Below are positions 1-4,823 of a stretch of 6,106 nt of DNA, in pieces (the stretch's first letter is position 1; each line of letters begins with the position of its first letter). Source of the DNA: Syntrophorhabdus sp. (GTDB lineage: Bacteria > Desulfobacterota > BSN033 > UBA1163); contig DYHU01000163.1 in the NCBI GenBank assembly GCA_020724025.1, forward strand, positions 1-6,106. The letters are read 5' to 3'. The position numbers and the translations under genes are program-made. The notes under the pieces were generated by a model. That model was not told the DNA's origin and searched no databases. It saw only the letters and a list, made by a program, of their open reading frames with translations.

Positions 1-106
1 CGATTGTAATTTTTGAATAGGGGTTCTTCTTGAGAAGCATTTCGGCAGCACGGCTTCCAAAATGGCCACATCCAATGATCAGGTAAGAAGGTTTCCTACT
101 GCGCAC
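1..106 (-). CDS. Rossmann-fold NAD(P)-binding protein, N-terminus only (runs off left edge)
   Basis: About 35 codons are visible, read from a GTG at 106. They give a classic beta-alpha-beta start: a hydrophobic strand (YLII), then the glycine loop G-C-G-H-F-G-S (GxGxxG), a helix rich in A/M/L, and a second strand (KITI) at the window edge. This pattern is typical of dinucleotide-binding domains such as TrkA-N or other NAD(P)-dependent proteins; the subfamily cannot be told from this fragment. The GTG overlaps the 3' end of the upstream lipoyl-carrier gene by 11 nt, which implies translational coupling. No strong ribosome binding site is visible, so the exact start is uncertain. It is probably a redox or sensing partner of the cluster, but that is inference from position only. 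Confidence 0.6.
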   Translation of the reverse strand, partial: MRSRKPSYLIIGCGHFGSRAAEMLLKKNPYSKITI

Positions 107-503
107 TTTGTTCGGTATATCCCCAGCCTTTGATATATTCCTTATAAGCATCCACCTCCATTAGATTGATTAGATCACGATTATCCCTCATATGAAGAAC
201 GATCATCCAGCCTCCCTCATAAGGCTCGTGATTGATGAGGGTTAATTGATCTATCAACTTATTATTTCTTTTGATAATTGTTCCAGCAATCGGAGAATAA
301 AGTTCAAAGGAAATTTTAGAGGTCTCAAGGACTCCAAACAGTCCCTGTGATCCGATCTCAGTGCCTTCTTCAAATATATCGATGCTTACCAATTCTCCTA
401 TCCAAGATTGAGCGAAATCCGTGATCCCAAGGATCGCCTCCTCACCATCAACCTTCACCCAAGTATGATCTTTACTATATTTGAAATTTTCTGGAAAGAC
501 CAT
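96..503 (-). CDS. GcvH-like lipoyl-carrier protein with intact lipoylation motif
   Basis: This 135-residue protein matches the glycine-cleavage H-protein fold and length. It has the N-terminal F-x-YSKDHTWV signature (about 7-16), an ILGITDFAQ strand (24-32), and the lipoyl hairpin LETSK with Lys63 as the expected lipoylation site. This is followed by YSPIAGTI (69-76) and the late HEPYEGGW motif (92-99). H-proteins carry a dithiolane swinging arm in glycine cleavage, and relatives such as LbpA serve sulfur-oxidising Hdr-like systems. No P-, T- or L-protein gene is present here, so a specialised carrier role is more likely than glycine cleavage, though gcv genes could lie elsewhere. It starts 13 bp after the DUF6951-like gene, with only a weak GAG-type ribosome binding site. 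It is the second lipoyl-type protein of the cluster and is closer to the canonical form than the one at 4249-4779. Confidence 0.88.
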   Translation of the reverse strand: MVFPENFKYSKDHTWVKVDGEEAILGITDFAQSWIGELVSIDIFEEGTEIGSQGLFGVLETSKISFELYSPIAGTIIKRNNKLIDQLTLINHEPYEGGWMIVLHMRDNRDLINLMEVDAYKEYIKGWGYTEQSAQ

Positions 504-516
504 TCGATGCTCGTTT

Positions 517-828
517 TTAAATGAAGTGGATCAGAACATCTCGTTTTACCGCCAATCCGAGTTCTGCTTCCGCAGCCTTGATGATCCCGCAAGGCACAGG
601 GCAACTGGCATGGCGAATCACTTTCTTCGCTGCCTGGTAAACGACATCTTCATTGAAGGGAAAACCCAGAATGTCCTGGACTGTAAGGTGAGTTATCAAA
701 GAGGCCATTTCATTAACCTGCTCGCAGTCTGTTTGGATTACAATGTTCGTCTTTTTCAGCCCCACCTTTGTAGCTGTTACGGTGACAAGAAATCCGCAAG
801 CCCCTGGATTAATCTCAACCTTGGTCAT
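517..828 (-). CDS. DUF6951-like small cysteine protein
   Basis: This 103-residue protein of unknown function resembles the DUF6951 family: an N-terminal NPGACGF segment (Cys11), a SDC-like TDCEQV (Cys35), and a C-terminal CPVPCGIIKAAEAELGL block with Cys76 and Cys80. There is no signal peptide or membrane segment, so it should be cytoplasmic. The four cysteines, two in a CxxxC pair, suggest metal binding or thiol chemistry; this is inference. The start at 828 lies inside the 3' end of the upstream selenoprotein gene (14 nt overlap), so the two are probably translationally coupled and work together. The family name is from memory of its pattern, not a search. Confidence 0.75.
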   Translation of the reverse strand: MTKVEINPGACGFLVTVTATKVGLKKTNIVIQTDCEQVNEMASLITHLTVQDILGFPFNEDVVYQAAKKVIRHASCPVPCGIIKAAEAELGLAVKRDVLIHFI

Positions 829-1111
829 CTCTGGTCCGGTCCAATTTTTGCGTGATTGCTTGAATTAAATTCTCCTCAGTGGGGATGAGGCTTTCAAAAC
901 AGAGTTCTCCATTGATAGCAATGGAAGGGAGGGACCTAGCACGAAATTTCTTAAACATTTCGATTCCCTCTCGATCCCTCAAACTCCACTCATGGTAATC
1001 GATCCTATCTTTAATCTCGTTCGGAAGATCGGCTACTGCTGCCAGCATGTAGACGCAGGCAGCTCACTGTGCAAAATCGGTAACGAAAACATCCACACGA
1101 ACTTTTTCCAT
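815..1111 (-). CDS. Thioredoxin-fold selenoprotein with UAAC redox motif
   Basis: Reading from the ATG at 1111 gives 98 residues with one in-frame TGA at codon 16 (bases 1064-1066). If read as selenocysteine the motif is U16-A-A-C19, directly after a first beta strand (VRVDVFVTD), as in thioredoxin folds. The rest continues normally: an alpha helix, a second strand, and a SLPS loop with Pro62 in the usual cis-Pro position, then INGE and a C-terminal helix. The start has an excellent AAAGGAG five bases upstream and lies 10 bp after the preceding methyltransferase stop. Calling from the internal Met at 1048 would lose strand 1 and the whole active site. A hairpin at 1033-1052 fits a bacterial SECIS element. 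The paralogue at 5719-6054 has Cys at the U position. The likely role is a selenol/thiol oxidoreductase; its partner is unknown. Confidence 0.88.
1033..1052 (-). promoter_or_regulatory. Candidate bacterial SECIS element for the UAAC selenoprotein
   Basis: On the coding strand the hairpin begins 11 nt after the TGA. The stem is CTAC pairing with GTAG, then a single bulged A, then TGCT pairing with AGCA, closing a three-base loop GGC. The eight base pairs, a bulged base below a small G-containing loop and this distance from UGA resemble the SelB-binding hairpin of E. coli fdhF. The structure was folded by eye. A second, nearer stem (GCTGCC with GGCAGC) also exists and would compete with it. Confidence 0.65.
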
Positions 1112-1121
1112 TTGGACTCCT

Positions 1122-1913
1122 TTATGGAACAATACCGCTGATAATGGCATATCCAAACTTCTCCGAGAGAAGCTGTTCTGCCATCCAATCCAATTCACTT
1201 TCATCTCTAACTTCATAAACCCCTAACCGGATGGCATCCTTAAAAGCATCCATCACTTCATTGTATAGGACTGGTAGCTCTTGCTTCCATGGGTCTTTAA
1301 TATCGGCCGTCAACTCATACCCCTTCACATCTTTCAGTCCTGCCTTGATAAAAATATCCATTGTTTCTCTCAGGGGCTGTGCACCTGCCAGACAACAGGC
1401 ATAGAGAAGGGGGGTATGCAATTCCTTGGGAATCTCACCTTTAGTGATTACGTCGGAGACAGCCACCTTATGGCACGATTTCACCACAAACGCCATATTT
1501 TGGATCACCTGAACCTTATCTCGAAAAAGGCAGAGGGAACATTCGCTGATCGCAGCATCGAAGGAACCTCTTTCAAAAGGCATCTTATGGACATCTCCCC
1601 TTCTGAAGGAAGCCAGATGACCCAGTCCTAAATTTTTTGCTTTTTCAGTTGCATGAGCCACCATCTTTTCAGAGAGATCGAACCCTACCACCTCAGCCTT
1701 AAATTTCATGGCCACGTAGAGGGCAGTCTCTCCGGAGCCTGAAGCCACATCCAATATTCGGGTTCCTTCTCGGACGCCCACCTCAATGGCAAGTCTCTCC
1801 GTATAGTCAATGCCGCCGGGATGAAAGTTTTCAATTCCTTTGATAAGTTGATCCTCATAGTATTTTACAGTAAACTTCTGGAGTCCTTCTCCCCCTGCCA
1901 TCCCTCTTTCCAT
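1122..1913 (-). CDS. SAM-dependent methyltransferase, divergent ArsM-like paralogue
   Basis: This 263-residue class I methyltransferase has motif I DVASGSG (about 55-61), an acidic VVGFDLS (motif II), and a GDVHKMPF segment before the SAM-pocket strand. It parallels the ArsM at 1974-2837 along its length: ISECSLC against ISNCVIN, KVAVSDVI against RIAVSDIV, and YACCLAGA against TSCIGGAL. Two arsenic-binding Cys positions therefore appear kept (Cys125 and Cys173/174). The N-terminal GCGNP cysteine is replaced by a HPGG segment, and a usual P-G-G turn reads S-C-H. I infer a methyltransferase for an arsenical, another metalloid or a thiol, not necessarily arsenite itself. The open frame extends to 1940, but that part translates a GC-rich repeat. 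The ATG at 1913 has a G-rich ribosome binding site; an ATG at 1901 is the alternative. Confidence 0.8.
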   Translation of the reverse strand: MERGMAGGEGLQKFTVKYYEDQLIKGIENFHPGGIDYTERLAIEVGVREGTRILDVASGSGETALYVAMKFKAEVVGFDLSEKMVAHATEKAKNLGLGHLASFRRGDVHKMPFERGSFDAAISECSLCLFRDKVQVIQNMAFVVKSCHKVAVSDVITKGEIPKELHTPLLYACCLAGAQPLRETMDIFIKAGLKDVKGYELTADIKDPWKQELPVLYNEVMDAFKDAIRLGVYEVRDESELDWMAEQLLSEKFGYAIISGIVP

Positions 1914-1918
1914 GTGTT

Positions 1919-1957
1919 CCCCCCCCTCCCTCCCCTGCAAGGGGGGAGGGGGAGGAA
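1919..1957. repeat. GC-rich inverted repeat between the two methyltransferase genes
   Basis: A C-rich arm (1919-1935) and a G-rich arm (1941-1955) flank a TGCAA loop and form an imperfect hairpin of about 8-13 pairs. On the transcribed (minus) sense the G-rich arm lies directly upstream of the ATG at 1913 and supplies its only ribosome-binding-like purines. The run of G tracts separated by single A residues could also form a G-quadruplex in the mRNA. It resembles dispersed intergenic hairpins seen in many genomes and is of the same type as the element at 4121-4141. Confidence 0.7.
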
Positions 1958-1973
1958 GTTTTGGTCAAAAAAG

Positions 1974-2837
1974 TCAGGTGCAACAGCAGCAGTTCTTCTC
2001 CTTCTCAGCCTCGGGCTTCTCTGCTGTCACTCGAATGCTGGCGATCTTGCTATCCACCGCTTTCATCTCCTTCTGACCGAGAGGTTTCTCAAAGATTGAG
2101 GAATTCGTCTCCTTGAACATGGATATTTCCTCGTGGGAGTAGAGATGCTTTGAGTCGATTGAGATGTTGGCAAATCCAGCCTTCCGAATCTTCGAGAGAT
2201 AATCCTCCTCCTTTAAAGCGCCCCCAATGCAACTCGTCCAGGCCTCCGGGTTTTGACTTATGAATTTGGGAAGCTTGCTTTGAATGACGATATCTGAGAC
2301 AGCGATCCGACCCTTCGGTTTGAGAACCCTGAAAATTTCTCGAAAGACGGAATCTTTATCAGGAGAGAGGTTGATCACACAATTGGAGATGACAACGTCA
2401 ACGGAGTTGTCAAAAAGGGGAATGGCCTCCATTTCACCCAGCTTGAACTCTACATTTATCAACCCCATTTTTTTGGCATTTTCCTGAGCCCGGTTAATCA
2501 TCTCCTCTGTCATATCCAGACCGATGACCCTTCCCTGGGATCCCACCTTCTTGGCAGCCAGAAAGGTATCGATCCCCCCACCCGATCCAAGGTCGAGGAC
2601 CACTTCTCCCGGTTTTAGATTTGCGATGGCTGTGGGATTTCCACACCCCATGGACATATCAGCTACTTCTTTGGAGAGATTCTCAATCTCTTCCTTACTA
2701 TAAAGGGCTTCTACATAGGCTCGATTGGAAGCATCGTCACTGGAACAACAACAACTTTTATTCGCTTCAGCCAGTTTGGAATATTTTTCTTTTACGACTT
2801 TTTTGATTGTCTCCTTTTTCGTCGTCTTCTTTTTCAT
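1974..2837 (-). CDS. arsM: Arsenite S-adenosylmethionine methyltransferase (ArsM type)
   Basis: This 287-residue cytoplasmic enzyme is expected to methylate As(III) from SAM. Motif I is [10 protein letters not shown] (81-90) and motif II is VIGLDMT (104-110). The arsenic-binding cysteines appear as Cys65 (MGCGNPTA), Cys153 (SNCVINL) and Cys203 (TSCIGGAL); the 50-residue spacing of the last two matches algal CmArsM Cys174/Cys224. The N-terminus is Lys-rich and carries a CCC cluster (29-31); the C-terminus ends in CCCC (283-286). Such flanking Cys clusters may capture As(III). The start is certain: AAGGAGG sits five bases upstream and the ATG overlaps the previous stop as ATGA. That coupling ties it to the DGC proteins. 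Substrate identity is inferred from family knowledge. Confidence 0.92.
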   Translation of the reverse strand: MKKKTTKKETIKKVVKEKYSKLAEANKSCCCSSDDASNRAYVEALYSKEEIENLSKEVADMSMGCGNPTAIANLKPGEVVLDLGSGGGIDTFLAAKKVGSQGRVIGLDMTEEMINRAQENAKKMGLINVEFKLGEMEAIPLFDNSVDVVISNCVINLSPDKDSVFREIFRVLKPKGRIAVSDIVIQSKLPKFISQNPEAWTSCIGGALKEEDYLSKIRKAGFANISIDSKHLYSHEEISMFKETNSSIFEKPLGQKEMKAVDSKIASIRVTAEKPEAEKEKNCCCCT

Positions 2838-3259
2838 CCTGTCCTCCTTTTCTTTACAGGTTTTTGCAGACGGTCCATCTCTCCGGCTACCTCTCTGGCC
2901 AATTTGCGTGCGAGGTCCGGATCGAATTTTTCTTTGGTTCCCCTCATCGTCAAATGAAGTTTTCTAAGGATGTCGGAGATGACCAATCCGCGCTCAACAG
3001 GGTGGCTATATTTCTCCGTTCCGATTTGAGCACACCGCTTCTCACAACCGTCCAGGGTTAAAGTGGGAAAGCGATGGGCAAATTCTCTCTCTTGTTCATC
3101 GCCTGCAAGGAAAAGGGGAAGACAGATGGTGGCTGTCTGATCCGGTTTGAGCTCTTCCATGAGGATTCGAACGACCGCCCGGGTTAGAGTCCCCTCGGGG
3201 ATTTCCTCTCCGCAGCAAGCGATGACTCCAATCCGTTTGGGGGGTGTCTTTTCATTCAT
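2834..3259 (-). CDS. DGC-type putative zinc-binding protein, second copy
   Basis: This 141-residue paralogue of the upstream gene belongs to the 'putative zinc-binding protein' (DGC domain) family. It shows IGVIACCGEEI (Cys15, Cys16), CLPLFLAGDEQ (Cys46) and the signature LDGCEKRC (Cys72, Cys76). Relative to its neighbour it lacks the Cys just before the DGC motif (FPTLTLDGC instead of NPCISVDGC). The open frame extends up to 3478, but that part is the antisense-phase shadow of the upstream gene. The ATG at 3259 overlaps the upstream stop by 8 nt (ATGAATGA) and begins exactly where the family homology starts. Its stop overlaps the arsM start. It may bind zinc or a metalloid through its cysteines; this is inferred. 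Confidence 0.85.
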   Translation of the reverse strand: MNEKTPPKRIGVIACCGEEIPEGTLTRAVVRILMEELKPDQTATICLPLFLAGDEQEREFAHRFPTLTLDGCEKRCAQIGTEKYSHPVERGLVISDILRKLHLTMRGTKEKFDPDLARKLAREVAGEMDRLQKPVKKRRTG

Positions 3260-3671
3260 CCTTATTCCCCATTTTGTCCATTTCATGACAAATTTCATCA
3301 GCCAGAAGATGGACCAGGCGTTTGCCTCCTTCCTCCAGATGGAGAACTGTCCCCAGGTCGGGTTCGTTGGAGTTGAGGCCCCTGTATTTTCGAAAAAGAT
3401 CCATGATCGTGAATGGTATGGGGGTCTTTTCAACCATCCGTTCAATGTTCTTGTATGAACATTTTTTTGCGCAACCATCCACGGAGATACAGGGATTTTT
3501 TTTCAGAAGATCAATCGCCTCTTCATCTCCTTTGGTTAAAAGGCCGAGGCAGAGGGTTCGGGCTTTATCGGGCCGCCGACGTTCCACCACTTCATAAACG
3601 GCTTCGCGGCAGATGGTCCCGTAAGCCTTTCCAATGCCGCTACAAGGTATGATCACGAAGGTCTTTTTCAT
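3252..3671 (-). CDS. DGC-type putative zinc-binding protein, first copy
   Basis: This 139-residue DGC-domain protein opens with FVIIPCSGIGKAYGTIC (Cys10, Cys21). A CLGLLTKGDEEA segment (Cys41) and the defining CISVDGCAKKC block (Cys61, Cys67, Cys71) follow, with a further Cys128 near the end. The family is annotated as putative zinc binding and has no firmly known reaction as far as I know. No signal peptide or transmembrane segment is visible. The gene follows the UILC selenoprotein by 17 bp, has a poor ribosome binding site, and overlaps the second copy by 8 nt, so translation is probably coupled along the operon. Cys spacing suggests a thiolate metal site or a persulfide/metalloid-handling site; the latter is speculation. 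Confidence 0.85.
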   Translation of the reverse strand: MKKTFVIIPCSGIGKAYGTICREAVYEVVERRRPDKARTLCLGLLTKGDEEAIDLLKKNPCISVDGCAKKCSYKNIERMVEKTPIPFTIMDLFRKYRGLNSNEPDLGTVLHLEEGGKRLVHLLADEICHEMDKMGNKDE

Positions 3672-3688
3672 GATTGATCTGAGATCAT

Positions 3689-3982
3689 TTATTCGAGCCT
3701 TTGTCGAATGGCCTCGATCAGGGTATCCGAGTCAGGAATGGAGTCAAAGACAATTTCTTCATTCATCAAGATAGAAGGTACATTTGGTTTTCGATCTAAA
3801 TTCTTCCTCACCTGTTTGAGCCTTTCGAGGCCTTCAGGCCCCGATATATCCATCATCGAATAGGTCAGTCGGTCCTTGAAAATAGGGGAGACCTCATCCA
3901 GGGCCTCCATGGCCAGTTGGCAGAGGATTCAGTTGGAGGTCCCCACAATCTCGACAATGAGCTTTGCCGTATTATCATTCAT
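3689..3982 (-). CDS. Thioredoxin-fold selenoprotein with UILC redox motif
   Basis: From the ATG at 3982 the frame gives 97 residues with one in-frame TGA at codon 18 (bases 3929-3931). Read as selenocysteine it makes U18-I-L-C21 right after the first strand (LIVEIVGTSN), the thioredoxin active-site position. The remainder aligns with the CIPC protein at 5719-6054: EVSPIFKDRL against EIAPLFEGLI, VPSILMNEEIVF against IPSILINEQVAF (cis-Pro69), and a matching C-terminal helix. The start has GGGAG five bases upstream; an in-frame ATG at 4003 has no such site. Starting instead at the internal Met at 3910 would remove the active site. The hairpin at 3898-3920 is a possible SECIS element. It is the first gene after the repeat island and precedes the DGC pair. 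Predicted role: selenol/thiol oxidoreductase, partner unknown. Confidence 0.88.
3898..3920 (-). promoter_or_regulatory. Candidate bacterial SECIS element for the UILC selenoprotein
   Basis: On the coding strand, starting 9 nt after the TGA, CCA pairs with TGG. An asymmetric internal loop (ACT opposite C) follows, then GGCC pairs with GGCC around the five-base loop ATGGA. The loop starts 19 nt after the TGA and contains GG, as expected for SelB recognition. Seven pairs with an internal loop make it weaker than the element at 1033-1052. It was folded by eye only. Confidence 0.5.
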
Positions 3983-4020
3983 ACCATCTCCCTCAACTTT
4001 CATAAAAATGTGCCAGAATA

Positions 4021-4041
4021 CCCCCCAGCTCTGCTGGGGGG
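4021..4041. repeat. Perfect hairpin, 9-bp stem with TCT loop
   Basis: CCCCCCAGC pairs perfectly with GCTGGGGGG around TCT. The apical part (CAGC-TCT-GCTG) is identical to that of the hairpin at 4163-4187, so the two are copies of one small repeat family. It lies 39 bp upstream of the UILC selenoprotein start on the transcribed strand. It has no T-run on that side, so it is not an obvious intrinsic terminator. Confidence 0.8.
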
Positions 4042-4053
4042 ATGAATGGCCTT

Positions 4054-4141
4054 CCCTCTCCCCTGGGGGGAGAGGGTTAGGGTGAGGGGGAAACGATCTT
4101 CTCATCACCCCCACCTTAATCCTCCCCCATCAAGGGGGAGG
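4054..4141. repeat. Head-to-head pair of REP-like palindromes
   Basis: The first palindrome (4054-4076) pairs CCCTCTCCCC with GGGGAGAGGG around TGG. The second (4121-4141) pairs CCTCCCCC with GGGGGAGG around ATCAA. Between them the tails 4074-4090 and 4106-4122 are approximate reverse complements (about 13 of 17 positions), so the whole is an inverted composite like a BIME. Such C/G-rich palindromes are common dispersed intergenic elements. They give spurious proline/glycine-rich reading frames, which explains the false N-terminal extension ahead of the selenoprotein. Confidence 0.75.
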
Positions 4142-4162
4142 AGAGTTTTTTGAGGATTTGGA

Positions 4163-4187
4163 TACCCCGCAGCTCTGCTGCGGGGTA
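4163..4187. repeat. Perfect hairpin, 11-bp stem with TCT loop
   Basis: TACCCCGCAGC pairs perfectly with GCTGCGGGGTA around TCT. It shares its loop and inner stem with the hairpin at 4021-4041. Its right arm end (CGGGGTA, 4181-4187) can alternatively pair with TACCCCG (4195-4201) at the edge of the next inverted repeat, so the two structures compete. Confidence 0.8.
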
Positions 4188-4195
4188 CTTCATTT

Positions 4196-4258
4196 ACCCC
4201 GTTAGAAATAATGCTCCGCTCGGTTTCGAGTCGCAACGACTGGAATTTCTAACGGGGT
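4196..4258. repeat. 63-bp element with 14-bp perfect terminal inverted repeats
   Basis: The terminal arms ACCCCGTTAGAAAT and ATTTCTAACGGGGT are perfect inverted repeats. Inside is a small hairpin AGTCG-CAA-CGACT (4229-4241). The stop codon of the lipoyl-carrier-like gene (4249-4251, TAG) lies within the right arm, so the last residues Lys-Pro-Arg are encoded by the element. It may be a short non-autonomous mobile element or a fold-back transcript end. No target-site duplication is clear. Confidence 0.75.
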
Positions 4259-4779
4259 TTACGCTCAATCTTCTGACTTCGAATGCCACTATAAATGGTT
4301 TTGCATGTTGGTGAGACACCTCCCTTCAACCCCCTGGGATTTCCACAAGCCTCAGATTGGAAAAGCCTTTGTTGATAAGAGACGGCGTCTAAAAAGTAAG
4401 TAGAAAGATCCAAAGCGTCAGAGAGGCGGAGAGAAAAAATCCATGCCTTTCCATAAGGGTCTTCCTTAAAAAAGTGAGGGTTATCTATCACTGCTGGGTT
4501 AACGCTGAGGATAGTTCCGGCGAGAGGGGTTTCGATATATTTGACTTTATTCGTTACAGCAAAAGCGATCGTATCTCCGACAGACACTGATTGCCCCTCC
4601 TCGATCAAATACTCTAAACTGACAACACTCCCAGTCAAAATAATCCCAGCTTGGGTCAAGCCAAAGACCAATTCCCTACCGTCTTCTATTGCCTTCGTCC
4701 AGAGCTCAAACTTCGGCAGATAATAACGATCTTCCGGAATCTCGACCCGATGTCCACTAAATCCTTCCACAACAAGCAT
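4249..4779 (-). CDS. Divergent GcvH/lipoyl-carrier-like protein with Cys tail
   Basis: This 176-residue protein has an H-protein-like core at about 35-118: a GLTQAGIILTG strand, VSVGDTIAFAV, then TPLAGTILSVN (84-94) and the late EDPYGKAW motif (106-113). The lipoylation hairpin is altered: VTNKVKYIETP replaces the usual E-S/T-x-K context and is about one residue shorter, so Lys78 is the likely site, with Lys80 as an alternative, or lipoylation may be lost. A C-terminal tail absent from ordinary H-proteins contains Cys145 (EACGNPRGLKGG) and Cys159 (SPTCKTIYSGI) and may bind metal or act as a thiol pair. The start has AGGAAAGG upstream, 44 bp after the TSCPD-fusion gene. The final codons and stop lie in the inverted repeat at 4196-4258, so the native end may have been changed by that insertion. 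Confidence 0.78.
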   Translation of the reverse strand: MLVVEGFSGHRVEIPEDRYYLPKFELWTKAIEDGRELVFGLTQAGIILTGSVVSLEYLIEEGQSVSVGDTIAFAVTNKVKYIETPLAGTILSVNPAVIDNPHFFKEDPYGKAWIFSLRLSDALDLSTYFLDAVSYQQRLFQSEACGNPRGLKGGVSPTCKTIYSGIRSQKIERKPR

Positions 4780-4823
4780 TTATTGACCTTTCCTATTGCT
4801 TGAGGGATGTAACCGAAATACTT

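Noticed and set aside
96..503. True glycine-cleavage H-protein (gcvH)
   Set aside because: The fold and Lys site fit, but no gcvP, gcvT or lpd is nearby, and the context is thiol/metalloid genes; the specific name is withheld.
481..855. A 124-residue plus-strand open frame
   Set aside because: It is antisense to the DUF6951-like gene and the lipoyl-carrier 5' end, which have clear family signatures; it shows no recognisable domain.
815..1048. A 77-residue protein starting at the internal Met at 1048
   Set aside because: It lacks the first strand and active site; the upstream ATG at 1111 with a strong ribosome binding site and the in-frame TGA fit a selenoprotein better.
1914..1940. N-terminal extension of the ArsM-like methyltransferase to 1940
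   Set aside because: These codons come from the GC-rich inverted repeat and give no family-like residues.
3260..3478. N-terminal extension of the second DGC protein up to 3478
   Set aside because: It lies wholly within the first DGC gene in another frame, and DGC homology starts at the ATG at 3259.
3689..3982. The TGA as a nonsense mutation making a pseudogene
   Set aside because: The frame is otherwise intact, TGA falls exactly on the catalytic Cys position, and a second gene in the window shows the same pattern.
3998..4015. Sigma-54 promoter ahead of the UILC selenoprotein
   Set aside because: A perfect TGGCAC -24 box is present (4010-4015, minus strand), but the -12 position reads TATG and lacks the required GC.
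3929..4114. A 61-residue open frame with a Pro/Gly-rich N-terminus
   Set aside because: Its N-terminus translates the REP-like repeats and its C-terminus is the pre-TGA part of the UILC selenoprotein; it is not a separate gene.
4121..4151. Intrinsic terminator formed by the palindrome and the following T-run on the plus strand
   Set aside because: All genes are on the minus strand, and on that strand no T-run follows the hairpin.
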